This document shows, one piece after another, positions 7,232 to 15,129 of a stretch of DNA of 33,546 bases (position 1 is its first letter; every line of letters starts with the position of its first letter). A model generated the notes under the pieces. That model did no database searches and was not told the origin of the DNA. It was given only the letters and a program-made list of their open reading frames with translations. The stretch comes from Acidimicrobiaceae bacterium (lineage in GTDB: Bacteria > Actinomycetota > Acidimicrobiia > Acidimicrobiales > RAAP-2): the NCBI GenBank assembly GCA_947455165.1, contig CANGMP010000013.1, positions 1-33,546 on the forward strand. Direction: 5' to 3'. A program made the position numbers and the translations under genes.

Positions 7232-8428
7232 CTATTCGTCAATAGTGAAGGGCTCGTGCACGGCACCAAGCGTGATACCGGCTGAGTGGCGGTCTGGCGA
7301 TTCACCACGAGCAATCTGAGCGCGGATGGCCGCCTTCTCCCAGCGGCTCTCCACGTTGCCGTAACGCCAGAGCGCGAGGGCACCGGCCCAAATCACGATG
7401 AACATCATCACGACGATGAAGCCGGCCTTATTGATGTCGAAGTTAGCGGCGTAGTCCCAAATCCCTCCGGACAGCTTCAGTTGATTGGCCAATACCTGCA
7501 GGAGTTCCAAGGTACCGATGTAGAAGGCCACCGCCACGGAGAGACCCGTGATGGTGATGTTGTAATAGACCTTACGGACGGGCTTCGAGAAGGCCCAGCC
7601 GTAGGCGAAGTTCATGAACGATCCGTCGATGGTATCGAGCAGGCTCATTCCCGCCGCGAAGAGGATCGGCAGGCTCAGCAGTGCCCAGATTGGAAGTCCC
7701 GCCGCCACCGAGGTACCCGCAAGAACCATGAACGCGATTTCGGTAGCGGTGTCAAAACCCAGTCCAAAGAGCAAGCCGAGCGGATACATCTTCCAGGGCT
7801 CGTCGATCGAGCGGGCAATTGGTCCAAAGAATCGCATCAGCAGGCCACGGGCGTTGAGGTGCTTTTCGAGTTCCGAGTCATTAAATCGACCCTGGCGCAT
7901 CTGAATAAAGAGCTTGACAATACCGAGCAAGATAATGACGTTCAAAATGGCAATGAGGTAGAGGAAACTTCCGGACACAATGGTGCCGATGAGCGTTCCG
8001 TAGTGGTGAAGTGACGAGTTGTCGTTCTTGACCTGAATGCCGAGAGCCTTGACACCAAAGCCCAGCAGCAAAGTGAGCGCAAACACAACGCTCGAGTGCC
8101 CGAGTGAGAAGAAGAAGCCAACCGACATAGGACGACGACCTTCAGCCATCATCTTTCGAGTCGTGTTATCGATCGCGGCAATGTGGTCAGCGTCAAAGGC
8201 GTGGCGCATTCCGAGGGTGTAAGCCAAGACACCAGTACCCAGGCCGAGCACTGCGCCCTTGCCCACGGCGTAGTGGTGCCCCGCCGCGAGCGCTAAGAGA
8301 CCCCACCCCAAAATGTGGAGGAACGCAATGAAGGCGAACATCGTAAAGAGGCGTCGCCACTCGTCACGACTGAACGACCCTCGGAGGCGATGGCCCAATG
8401 AAGGTTCAGAATTATTGCCGTTGGTCAC
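7232..8428 (-). CDS. NiCoT-family nickel/cobalt permease (HoxN/NixA type)
   Basis: A 398-residue polytopic inner-membrane permease that imports Ni2+ and/or Co2+. The family signature HX4DH is present in TM2 (RHAFDADHI, His76-Asp81-His82), followed by SLGHSSVVF, LLFGLGFDTATEI and the later TM segments expected for an eight-helix NiCoT. The start is GTG 8428, and a TAGTTT -10 box ends 6 nt upstream with no Shine-Dalgarno, so its own leaderless promoter is likely even though the lyase gene ends only 34 nt upstream on the same strand. Metal preference (Ni or Co) cannot be read. Cobalt would suit a B12-dependent mutase pathway such as ethylmalonyl-CoA, but this link is inference. Confidence 0.92.
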   Translation of the reverse strand: MTNGNNSEPSLGHRLRGSFSRDEWRRLFTMFAFIAFLHILGWGLLALAAGHHYAVGKGAVLGLGTGVLAYTLGMRHAFDADHIAAIDNTTRKMMAEGRRPMSVGFFFSLGHSSVVFALTLLLGFGVKALGIQVKNDNSSLHHYGTLIGTIVSGSFLYLIAILNVIILLGIVKLFIQMRQGRFNDSELEKHLNARGLLMRFFGPIARSIDEPWKMYPLGLLFGLGFDTATEIAFMVLAGTSVAAGLPIWALLSLPILFAAGMSLLDTIDGSFMNFAYGWAFSKPVRKVYYNITITGLSVAVAFYIGTLELLQVLANQLKLSGGIWDYAANFDINKAGFIVVMMFIVIWAGALALWRYGNVESRWEKAAIRAQIARGESPDRHSAGITLGAVHEPFTIDE

Positions 8429-8434
8429 AACGGC

Positions 8435-8440
8435 AAACTA
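8435..8440 (-). promoter_or_regulatory. -10 box of the NiCoT gene
   Basis: On the minus strand TAGTTT ends 6 nt before the GTG start at 8428. No Ni/Co riboswitch-sized leader is possible because only 34 bp separate this gene from the upstream lyase gene. Confidence 0.5.
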
Positions 8441-8462
8441 ATGGTGAAAAAGGTTCGAGGAA

Positions 8463-9401
8463 CTACTTCGCCGAGCGAGTAAGGCCAGCACGCTCTCCAC
8501 GGGAGAGGAACTTGAGGGCAATCTTGCGACTGGCTTCGTCGATCATCTCGTTACCGAACATGAGCGCACCGGTGTGGTCCTGCTCGGTGGCCTTGTTGTA
8601 GGTCTCGAGGATGTCGTAGGCGCGGTCGAACTGCTCCTGCGTGGGGCTGTAAACCTCGTTGAGCACGGCAGCCTGGTCGGGCGTGAGAGCCCACTTACCG
8701 TCGTAGCCAAGCATGCGGGTCCGCATGGCGTAGTCACGCAGCAGATCGTTGTCGCGGACGTAGAGGAAAGGTCCGTCGATAACCTGAAGCCCATTGGCGC
8801 GTCCGGCCATCAAAATGCGCGAGAAGACGTAGTGGAAGTGGTCGCCGGGATACTCGGGAATGGCGACGCCACCCGTGAGGACTGGCATTTCAATCGAGGC
8901 CGCGAAGTCAGCTGGTCCAAAGATGATGGTCTCGAGACGGGGCGAGGCGGCGCAGATTTCATCCACGTTGATCAGACCACGGGCCGTTTCAATCTGAGCT
9001 TCAATACCAATGTGGCCGACAGGCAGGCCGGCCACCTTCTCGACCTGGGTCAAGAGCAGGTCCATGGCAATGACTTCGGCCGCACTCTGGACCTTCGGAA
9101 GCATGATCTCGTCAAGACGAGGACCGGCATTACCGACAACTTCGAGAATGTCACCAACGGTCCACTCGGTGTCCCAGGCGTTGACGCGCACGCACAGCAC
9201 GCGGTCGTCCCAGTCAAGGTTCTTGATGGCGTTGACGACCTTGCCGCGAGCGGCCACCTTTTCGTTCGGCGCGACCGAGTCCTCAAGATCGAGGAAGGTC
9301 ATGTCGGCCGACACCGTGGGAGCCTTGGCCAAAAAACGGTCCGAGGAGCCTGGGGTGGAGAGGCATGAGCGGCGGGGTAGGTTGCGAGAGCGTGCAGACA
9401 T
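8463..9401 (-). CDS. mcl: HpcH/HpaI-CitE family lyase, probable beta-methylmalyl/malyl-CoA lyase
   Basis: A 312-residue TIM-barrel lyase that would split beta-methylmalyl-CoA into glyoxylate and propionyl-CoA (and malyl-CoA into glyoxylate and acetyl-CoA). Motifs include RRSCLSTPGSSDRFLAKA (CoA-binding), TFLDLEDSVAP (metal-binding Glu/Asp), IMLPKVQSA, GIEAQIETARGLINVDEI (catalytic Glu region), IIFGPADFAASI and YDGKWALTPDQ. The C-terminal GNEMIDEASRKIAL matches the actinobacterial lyase encoded next to ccr in Streptomyces. ATG 9401 lies 7 nt after a TAGGCT -10 box. With the Mcd-like and MaoC proteins it completes the lower ethylmalonyl-CoA pathway. Family is certain and the pathway role is strongly supported by context. 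Confidence 0.88.
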   Translation of the reverse strand: MSARSRNLPRRSCLSTPGSSDRFLAKAPTVSADMTFLDLEDSVAPNEKVAARGKVVNAIKNLDWDDRVLCVRVNAWDTEWTVGDILEVVGNAGPRLDEIMLPKVQSAAEVIAMDLLLTQVEKVAGLPVGHIGIEAQIETARGLINVDEICAASPRLETIIFGPADFAASIEMPVLTGGVAIPEYPGDHFHYVFSRILMAGRANGLQVIDGPFLYVRDNDLLRDYAMRTRMLGYDGKWALTPDQAAVLNEVYSPTQEQFDRAYDILETYNKATEQDHTGALMFGNEMIDEASRKIALKFLSRGERAGLTRSAK

Positions 9402-9408
9402 GATTTGT

Positions 9409-9414
9409 AGCCTA
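9409..9414 (-). promoter_or_regulatory. -10 box of the lyase gene
   Basis: On the minus strand TAGGCT ends 7 nt before ATG 9401. The same hexamer and spacing precede the DUF6941-MaoC operon. Confidence 0.5.
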
Positions 9415-9530
9415 TTAGCGAATACGCCACTCTCTTGACGACCCCGGTCTCTTGCTCACTCGTGAACCTTGAATTACGCCTACGGGGCACCAGAAACGTG
9501 ATGCGTGTTCCTTTTTGGGCCCCATCGGAG

Positions 9531-9536
9531 TAGCGT
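9531..9536 (+). promoter_or_regulatory. -10 box of the NlpC/P60 operon
   Basis: TAGCGT ends 6 nt before GTG 9543, and this fixes the otherwise ambiguous start of the secreted hydrolase. Confidence 0.5.
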
Positions 9537-9542
9537 TGTCAC

Positions 9543-10646
9543 GTGACCAACGTCGGGCACTTGCAGTGCCTTTCGACGCAGCGGCCTCATCGGATCAAGA
9601 GTCGTAGCGGGCTCCTGCTCTCCATCTTGGCCCTTGTCACAGTGTGTTCAAGCACTGTGATTGCTTTGCCACGCCCGGCTGGCGCTACCGATCTGAAGAC
9701 CGAACGAGCCAGGGCCTACGCGCTTTACAAGCAGATTCAGGCTCTCGACGCCAAGGTTGGCGTTCTCGGTCAGAAGTACAACTTGGCCCAGTCAAAGCTC
9801 CAGCACTACACCAGCCTCATTACCCACAGCCGTCAGGCGGTCGCGGACGCTCAGAAGAAGGTCTCATCCAATCGCGTCGCGCTACGGCAAGCGGCTGTAT
9901 ACGCCTACGTCAACGCCGGGGCCCAGATGATGACCAATCCCCTCTTTAACACCGACGCCTCGACCAGCGGTGCCCGATCGGTCTACAACACCATTGCCGA
10001 AGGTGACCTGACCACTACCGTTTCATCCCTGCGACTGGCCACACTGCAGCTGACCTCTCAGCGCCAGGCTCTACGCGACCAGCAGGCTTCGGCCAAAGCG
10101 GCCCGCGATGCCGCCGCCAACCTCTACAAGGAAGCCCTCGCCACTCAACAGCAGACCCAGCGACTCCTCAACAGCGCTCGCGGCAAGATCGCCTTCTTCC
10201 TCAATCAGGCCCGCAAGCGAGCCGAAGCGGCGGCTCTGGCCCAATGGAAGAAGACTCACCCCGGCCACGGCGTCCCAGCACCAGCGACCAACACGAGAGC
10301 CGGTAGAGCCGTCGCCTACGCCCTGGGATTGATTGGCACCCCCTACGTCTGGGGTGGCGCTTCGCGTCGAGGAGTGGACTGTTCGGGTCTCGTCATGCTT
10401 TCTTGGCGCGCGGCGGGGGTCAGCCTGCCCCACTACTCCGGCTCGCAGATGGCCAACACGATTCGCGTTCCGCTGTACGCCCTCAAGCCTGGCGACCTGC
10501 TCTTCTACGGTCGGGGTGGCAGTGAACACGTCGCGATGTACCTAGGCAACCGGCGGATGATTGAAGCGGCAACTTTCGGCACGACAGTACACATCACTTC
10601 GGTTCGCTACGGCGGTCTCGCCGGAGCCGGCCGTCCTCGCGGCTAG
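9543..10646 (+). CDS. Secreted NlpC/P60 peptidoglycan endopeptidase with coiled-coil domain
   Basis: A 367-residue RipA/RipC-like cell-wall hydrolase. Residues about 18-48 form a signal peptide (basic RIKSRSG, hydrophobic core, PAGA cleavage region), residues about 50-240 are a Gln/Ala-rich coiled coil, and 250-360 are an NlpC/P60 domain. The catalytic Cys280 is in GVDCSGLV and His329 in SEHVAMYLG. The third polar residue, usually His in MIHA, is Glu341 in MIEA. The enzyme would cut stem peptides between D-Glu and the diamino acid during cell separation, with the coiled coil acting as regulatory or targeting module. It is first in an overlapping three-gene operon: its TAG shares one base with the GTG of the Lgt-like gene. 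Confidence 0.9.
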   Translation: MTNVGHLQCLSTQRPHRIKSRSGLLLSILALVTVCSSTVIALPRPAGATDLKTERARAYALYKQIQALDAKVGVLGQKYNLAQSKLQHYTSLITHSRQAVADAQKKVSSNRVALRQAAVYAYVNAGAQMMTNPLFNTDASTSGARSVYNTIAEGDLTTTVSSLRLATLQLTSQRQALRDQQASAKAARDAAANLYKEALATQQQTQRLLNSARGKIAFFLNQARKRAEAAALAQWKKTHPGHGVPAPATNTRAGRAVAYALGLIGTPYVWGGASRRGVDCSGLVMLSWRAAGVSLPHYSGSQMANTIRVPLYALKPGDLLFYGRGGSEHVAMYLGNRRMIEAATFGTTVHITSVRYGGLAGAGRPRG

Positions 10647-11419
10647 TGCCGGCAGCGCTTCCGACGGCAGTAGCCATCGGACCTTTCACGTTCTACCTCT
10701 ACGGCCTCGGCTTGGCCATTACCGCCTGGGTCAGCGTTAGCTACCTGGAGCGTCGATTGAAAGCACGAGGCCTGGCGGTCGGTCGGTGGCCCCGTTTTGC
10801 CACTGCCGTCATTCTCAGTGGCCTGCTGGGCGCGCGGGCAGCTCACGTCGCGACCAACTGGTCCTACTACCACGACCACATCGGATCGCTCGTGGCTCTG
10901 TGGCAGGGAGGTCTCGCGAGCTTTGGTGGACTGGCGCTCGCGGTACCGACCGGCATCGTCCTGGCCCGCCGCTACTGGCCCGACACACCGCCCCTTCAGT
11001 TCACTGACGTCATTGTCGTTGGTCTCGCGGCCGGTTGGGCCCTCGGCCGAGTGCTTGGCCCCCAGTTCATGGTGGCCGGCGGCGGCCACGAAACAACACA
11101 GTGGTTCGGACTCTCCTACGCGGGCCAAACCGGTCGGCGCGTTCCGGTTCCCCTCATTCAGGGTGCCGAGGACGCTCTGCTTTGGTTAGGACTGCTGTGG
11201 ACGGAACGTCGAGGCCCGCGTCCCGGCATCGTTACGGGATGGGCCCTCACCATCTGGGGAGTGGTTCGCACGATCGACGAGCATTGGCTCCTCGGCGAGC
11301 AGGGCCACACCGGGTCGGTCGCCGTTCAGATCGCTGGCCTCATCGTGAGTGCACTGGGCGTGGCGATTTTGATCCAAGCGCGTCGTCGCGCAACGCACCT
11401 GCGAAACTCACCACTGTGA
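10646..11419 (+). CDS. Lgt-like membrane protein lacking conserved catalytic motifs
   Basis: A 257-residue polytopic membrane protein of the prolipoprotein diacylglyceryl transferase (Lgt) fold, recognisable from GLGLAITAW near the N-terminus, GARAAHVATNWSYY, the WQGGLASFGGL loop (86-96) and GRVLGPQFMVAGGG (134-147). True Lgt has an invariant His in the loop equivalent to WxGGLAsFGG and a G-N-F-x-N-x-E signature after the Gly-Arg. Here the loop has Gln and no His, and the signature Asn residues are absent. It may therefore be a paralogue with altered substrate or a lineage-specific Lgt. Starts at GTG 10646 overlapping the previous stop (TAGTG) and ends by overlapping the next start (GTGA), so the three genes are translationally coupled. 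Confidence 0.75.
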   Translation: MPAALPTAVAIGPFTFYLYGLGLAITAWVSVSYLERRLKARGLAVGRWPRFATAVILSGLLGARAAHVATNWSYYHDHIGSLVALWQGGLASFGGLALAVPTGIVLARRYWPDTPPLQFTDVIVVGLAAGWALGRVLGPQFMVAGGGHETTQWFGLSYAGQTGRRVPVPLIQGAEDALLWLGLLWTERRGPRPGIVTGWALTIWGVVRTIDEHWLLGEQGHTGSVAVQIAGLIVSALGVAILIQARRRATHLRNSPL

Positions 11420-12966
11420 AACGCTGGATTCGCCACGCCACCGCCTGGCTCGCCGACGCCCGAGAACGGACCTTCCTCGCGGGACTGATTGCGCTGGTTG
11501 GTCTCGGGACCGTGCTGCGCAGCCTCGAGCTCAGTAGCGGCACGCTCTATCGAGACGACGCCTGGGTCGCCCTCGGTTCGCGAGTTCCCCTGTCAATGGC
11601 CTGGCGCATGACCGGCACGGCGCCAGGGTTCACGCTCATTGAACGCACGCTGTTTCAATGGGTGGGCCACACCACTTGGCTGGTGCAACTACCGACCCTC
11701 GTCGTTTCGATTGTCGGGATGGCCGCCCTCGCCGCTCTGTTGCGCTGGTGGGGACTCTCTCGACTCGCCACCCTCTTTGGTGTCGCGCTCCTCGCGCTCT
11801 CGCGCATTGACATTTCCTACGCCACCCACGTAAAGCCCTACGCCCACGATGTTCTCGCGAGCATTGTCGTGCTGGCGGCGGCGCAGTGGTGGCGCCGTGG
11901 TGGCAGCGCGTGGTGGTTCGCCGGACTGTCGGCACTGTGTCTCATCACTTCATTCACCGTGTTCCCGCTCGTCCTGGGTGTCGCAGTTGTCCTGCTCGTC
12001 CAGGCGCAGCGCACCGAACGCCTTCGCAGCCTGATTCTCCCAGGGCTCTGCGGCGCCGCGCCGACCGTGCTGGTGGCCTTTTTCATTCGTGACGGGATTT
12101 CCCCGCGTCTCGACAGTTCGTGGCGGGCCTCGTACGTCGATTACCACTCACTACAGACAGTCGTCTCGTCCCTCTGGAAAATCACGGCAAGTCTCTTGTG
12201 GGGCCTCGGTAACACCACGCCGGGCATCCACGTGCCGTTGTTCGGTCGAGTCTTTCAAGTGATGATGCTGGTGCTGCTTGTAGCGGCCTTTCGTCGTCGC
12301 GCGCAAGCCACGTTGGCCATCGCGGCACTCGTGGCGGCCTACGCGAGTGCGGCTCTGCATATGGCACCCCTCGGCACCGGTCGAACGGACGCCTACCTTC
12401 ACCCCGCACTCATCATCCTCCTAGCCATCGGGGCCGAGGAGTTCGTAAGGCTCCTTCGTTCCCGCAGTGCACTGCTCGCTCGCGTTAGCGTCGCCGCATT
12501 GGCGCTCGCGATGACACTCACGGGAGTCGATCGATCGCTGCACCGCCAGCCCTACCCCGGCGGAGATCTCCTGCCAGTGATTTCCGAGGCCGCCAAAGTG
12601 CTGAATCAATACGGCGCAGTGCTGGTGGAGGGTACGGCCCGCTGGCCCTGGGCCCTCTACGGTGCCAACGACCTCTCGATTCGCTTCTCGCACGAATACA
12701 ACACGGGCTTTGCCCCGCTCACGCGAGACAAGAACATCGTCCTCATGCCCGGCACAATCATTGAAGGTGGCTACGACCCAACGGGTGCCATTGCGAAACT
12801 GAATCGAGCACCGATAGTGCTCTACGTGCAGACGAGCGACTGGCCGGCCATGGGCCATCCGTTAGCTCGAGCGGCCCATGCCGGTTGCTACTCAATGGCC
12901 CCCACGCAGCCCCGTCAGACGCCGGGGTACGAAACCCAACTCTGGATCTACGGCTGCTCGAAGTAA
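11416..12966 (+). CDS. GT-C fold integral-membrane glycosyltransferase (GT39/RgtA-like)
   Basis: A 516-residue protein with about nine hydrophobic segments in its first 400 residues and a soluble C-terminal domain (about 400-516) outside the membrane. The first extracytoplasmic loop has the acidic pair of GT-C enzymes (LYRDDAW, Asp47-Asp48), followed by PGFTLIERTLFQWVG and SRIDISYATHVKPYAHDV, as in lipid-linked-sugar-dependent transferases such as ArnT, Pmt and RgtA. It probably glycosylates an envelope lipid, polysaccharide or protein. The open frame extends upstream to 11035, but that part is antisense-like overlap with the Lgt-like gene. GTG 11416 gives a 4-nt GTGA overlap and is preferred. 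Acceptor and sugar are unknown. Confidence 0.8.
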   Translation: MKRWIRHATAWLADARERTFLAGLIALVGLGTVLRSLELSSGTLYRDDAWVALGSRVPLSMAWRMTGTAPGFTLIERTLFQWVGHTTWLVQLPTLVVSIVGMAALAALLRWWGLSRLATLFGVALLALSRIDISYATHVKPYAHDVLASIVVLAAAQWWRRGGSAWWFAGLSALCLITSFTVFPLVLGVAVVLLVQAQRTERLRSLILPGLCGAAPTVLVAFFIRDGISPRLDSSWRASYVDYHSLQTVVSSLWKITASLLWGLGNTTPGIHVPLFGRVFQVMMLVLLVAAFRRRAQATLAIAALVAAYASAALHMAPLGTGRTDAYLHPALIILLAIGAEEFVRLLRSRSALLARVSVAALALAMTLTGVDRSLHRQPYPGGDLLPVISEAAKVLNQYGAVLVEGTARWPWALYGANDLSIRFSHEYNTGFAPLTRDKNIVLMPGTIIEGGYDPTGAIAKLNRAPIVLYVQTSDWPAMGHPLARAAHAGCYSMAPTQPRQTPGYETQLWIYGCSK

Positions 12967-12969
12967 GAG

Positions 12970-13419
12970 CTAGAGGGAGTCGGGCAGCGCCAGGACGTCG
13001 CGCTCGGTGAAGATTCGCTCGCAATGTGGCGCGGCCGGAAAACTCTCCGACACCACGTGGCCCATCACGGCACGAATTTCGAGAGGGTCGGCGCCAGCGG
13101 CGAGACGGGCGTCGATTACGGCCAGGAGTTGCTCGTACGTCGGCTCCGAGGCATTCTCACCAAGCGCTTCAATGATCTGGTCCAGCTCGTTTCGACCAAT
13201 GATTTCCAGAAGAAGCGAAGCGGTTGCCTGAGGCGCCGACTTCACGAATGCCGCCACATCTCGACGTTGCTTCAGGCTGCGAAGTGGAACGAGGAGAATC
13301 GGCGAACTACCGGGGGCTGGACGCAGGTCGAGCTGGTCTACGAGAGCGAGGAGATCGGCGGCCGGCACAGTGGCCAGAGTCCGGCGCGCTACGTCAGTGG
13401 CGTTGGACTTGGTACTCAT
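12970..13419 (-). CDS. Conserved-looking helical protein, unknown function
   Basis: A 149-residue soluble, mostly helical, Ala/Leu-rich protein that I do not recognise. It begins MSTKSNATDVARRTLATVPA, has a central LVPLRSLKQRRDVAAF stretch and ends RDVLALPDSL. ATG 13419 is supported by a strong GAGGAG Shine-Dalgarno. Codon use and GC match the core genes, unlike the AT-richer genes that begin 50 bp upstream, so it marks the left edge of the accessory islet. Its 3' end lies 3 bp from the convergent glycosyltransferase gene. Confidence 0.65.
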   Translation of the reverse strand: MSTKSNATDVARRTLATVPAADLLALVDQLDLRPAPGSSPILLVPLRSLKQRRDVAAFVKSAPQATASLLLEIIGRNELDQIIEALGENASEPTYEQLLAVIDARLAAGADPLEIRAVMGHVVSESFPAAPHCERIFTERDVLALPDSL

Positions 13420-13459
13420 GAGGACTCCTCGGGCTGGTCTCAGGAAAATCTCAGTTTAG

Positions 13460-13487
13460 GTCAGCACGTCGGCGCATAATTGCTGAC
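13460..13487. repeat. Inverted repeat at left edge of the accessory islet
   Basis: GTCAGCA (13460-13466) and TGCTGAC (13481-13487) are perfect 7-bp inverted arms separated by 14 bp. The arms share TCAGCA...TTGCTGA with the palindrome inside the 66-bp dehydrogenase repeat (TCAGCAA N4 TTGCTGA), although spacing differs. It could be a weak hairpin or a recombination half-site relic. Confidence 0.4.
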
Positions 13488-13514
13488 CGACTGATTTGAT
13501 CTGGTAATTCACTC

Positions 13515-14048
13515 TCATTTGATCCACTCACCCGTCCAGTGATCGGTGAGTGCATTTGGCCACCCATCGGCGGGATTTGGGAGCACTGGGCTCTGACCAC
13601 TCTGCGAAGTAAGGAGTTGTATGAGTGGCGTCGACAGCTCATCCTTCAAAATCCAAAGTGATCCCGTTTCAAATTCGAACTCCACCAACGCATCGTGCTC
13701 GAATGAACTGACTTGCGAATCACGATGACGAATCAATCTTGCCCGATGAATGGTGAAGTTTCGAAGCGTTTCTCCCTTGAAGTGATAGTAAACACCACCT
13801 GCACTATCGGCCTCACGCCGCTGGTCGTATCCAACAAGGACCCGTAGCGTCAAGTATTCACCGATCTCTCCGCATACGTCGGCCCTGACAGATTCCTCAC
13901 GAACGGTGATTATCGAATCGTCGAATTCGAGAAATACTTCCTGTATGGCAGATCCGAGGTCGACTCCAGGCATTGCGGAGCCGTACGAAGCGAGTTTCTT
14001 ACCAACAAGCGTCTGAAGCGTCTCAATTTCTGCTGCTTGAATCAACAT
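13515..14048 (-). CDS. Unknown 177-residue protein, islet paralogue copy 1
   Basis: An acidic soluble protein of 177 residues with no family I recognise and no signal or membrane segment. Conserved blocks shared with copy 2 are YGSA-PGVDLG (about 22-32), EVFLEF-DS-ITVREE, VCGEIGEYL-LRVL-GYDQRREA, FKGETLRN, RDSQVSSFEHDAL and SLWILKDELSTP, plus the near-identical C-terminus SPVLPNPADGWPN followed by WTGEWIK. By hand count the two copies are about 78% identical over their whole length. It starts at ATG 14048, 49 nt after the Fic gene on the same strand. Composition is AT-richer than core genes. Location behind a Fic toxin-like gene suggests an accessory or partner role, but no function can be read. 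Confidence 0.75.
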   Translation of the reverse strand: MLIQAAEIETLQTLVGKKLASYGSAMPGVDLGSAIQEVFLEFDDSIITVREESVRADVCGEIGEYLTLRVLVGYDQRREADSAGGVYYHFKGETLRNFTIHRARLIRHRDSQVSSFEHDALVEFEFETGSLWILKDELSTPLIQLLTSQSGQSPVLPNPADGWPNALTDHWTGEWIK

Positions 14049-14097
14049 TGCAATTCACATTTCCTGTATCTGAACTTGAGGCGCTTTCATGCTCTTG

Positions 14098-15129
14098 TCA
14101 ATTTTCATCGGAACCTGCTCTTGCCGAATGGCGCGCATGTTTCGACACCTGATAGTCATCTAGCCACGTTCTCGAACTGCGCCATTTGCCGTCGCTCCCC
14201 TTTTGCGCTCTTAGGCGGCCGCGAGCAATCGCCGCCTTCATCGACTCGACACTCACCTCGGAGGACGCAAGAGCCGTGAGTGGAACGAGCGCGTCCTTTC
14301 CGGTATTTGTGGGAATGATGAATCGATACACACTGTCTGTAACCGCGCGGGCAAACAGTTCGGCGAGCGCACCAGGCGCACCTTCGTCGGCCTGTCGAAG
14401 CGCCACCAAGTATTTTGACCGCTGCCGTTTATAGATAATCAGTGGTGGATATCCCATGCGGACCAACATGAGGTTGATAATCAAACGCCCTGTGCGGCCA
14501 TTGCCATCGAGGAAAGGGTGAATTCGTTCAAACTCTGCGTGCGCGATCGCCAATGCCTCCATTACATCGCCGGCCTTCGCAATTCGTGCCGACGTTGCCA
14601 CCCATTCGCTCATCGCTGCAGGAACTTCAACCCAAGACGGTGGCCTCATCCCACCAGGGAATACCGCAATTTCATGTTCGCGAAAGCTTCCAGGTCTTTC
14701 GGCGTCAGTGGCGTTCGGATGTGGGGCAACTTCCCACACACCACTCAAAACGAGAGAATGTACACGGCGGACCTCGGTCATTGTGATGAGCCTGCCGTCG
14801 CCCTCGTGACCGTACCCGAGCGCCTGCGAATAGACCCATCTTGCGGCGTTGGCGTACCCCGCAACTTCGAGATACTCGCGCAACTCCAGGTTCCCCAGAG
14901 CGCGTCCCGTGCCAAGTAGTGCCTCTACTTCACGAAGGACGAGCGTATTGCCCTCAATTGCCGTTGAATTGTGTGCTTCGTGTACCCAGATCTCACCCCA
15001 CACCGCTTCCGCCTCATCGGGATGTGGCAAGCCCCCAAATGTCGTGTGAAGTTGGTGGATGGCCTCGGAAAGGTGCTGAGAGATCGATTGCCGCGAGGGC
15101 CTGCCTGCGCTCTTTTTGTTACGTTGCAT
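14098..15129 (-). CDS. Fic-domain AMP-transferase with N-terminal autoinhibitory motif
   Basis: A 343-residue Fic protein that would transfer AMP (or another nucleotide moiety) to hydroxyl groups on target proteins. The catalytic motif HPFLDGNGRTGR is intact at 204-215 (His204). An inhibitory S-x-x-x-E-G motif (STAIEG, Ser55-Glu59) precedes the core, so this is a class II Fic in which Glu59 would block ATP gamma-phosphate binding. The C-terminal region (about 290-326, VESMKAAIARGRLRAQK then WLDDY) resembles a small excisionase/winged-helix DNA-binding module. ATG 15129 is preceded by an AT-rich stretch with TATGTT 8 nt upstream and no Shine-Dalgarno. Class II Fics do not need a separate antitoxin. 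The enzyme looks complete and functional. Confidence 0.93.
   Translation of the reverse strand: MQRNKKSAGRPSRQSISQHLSEAIHQLHTTFGGLPHPDEAEAVWGEIWVHEAHNSTAIEGNTLVLREVEALLGTGRALGNLELREYLEVAGYANAARWVYSQALGYGHEGDGRLITMTEVRRVHSLVLSGVWEVAPHPNATDAERPGSFREHEIAVFPGGMRPPSWVEVPAAMSEWVATSARIAKAGDVMEALAIAHAEFERIHPFLDGNGRTGRLIINLMLVRMGYPPLIIYKRQRSKYLVALRQADEGAPGALAELFARAVTDSVYRFIIPTNTGKDALVPLTALASSEVSVESMKAAIARGRLRAQKGSDGKWRSSRTWLDDYQVSKHARHSARAGSDEN

Noticed and set aside
7286..8014. 242-codon frame antisense to the NiCoT gene
   Set aside because: Shadow of a well-supported permease gene, with no recognisable motif.
8429..8462. Ni/Co or cobalamin riboswitch upstream of the NiCoT gene
   Set aside because: Only 34 bp are available between the genes, which is too short for either aptamer.
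8574..9368. 264-codon frame antisense to the lyase gene
   Set aside because: Shadow of the CitE-like gene. The composition mirrors that gene and no family is recognisable.
11035..11415. 127-codon N-terminal extension of the glycosyltransferase frame
   Set aside because: It lies wholly over the Lgt-like gene, is Arg/Ser/His-rich junk, and GTG 11416 gives a typical 4-nt overlap.
14048..14098. Fic plus copy 1 as a classical FicT/FicA toxin-antitoxin pair
   Set aside because: FicA antitoxins carry the inhibitory S-x-x-x-E-G/N helix. Here that motif is already inside the Fic protein (STAIEG), and copy 1 lacks it and is encoded downstream.
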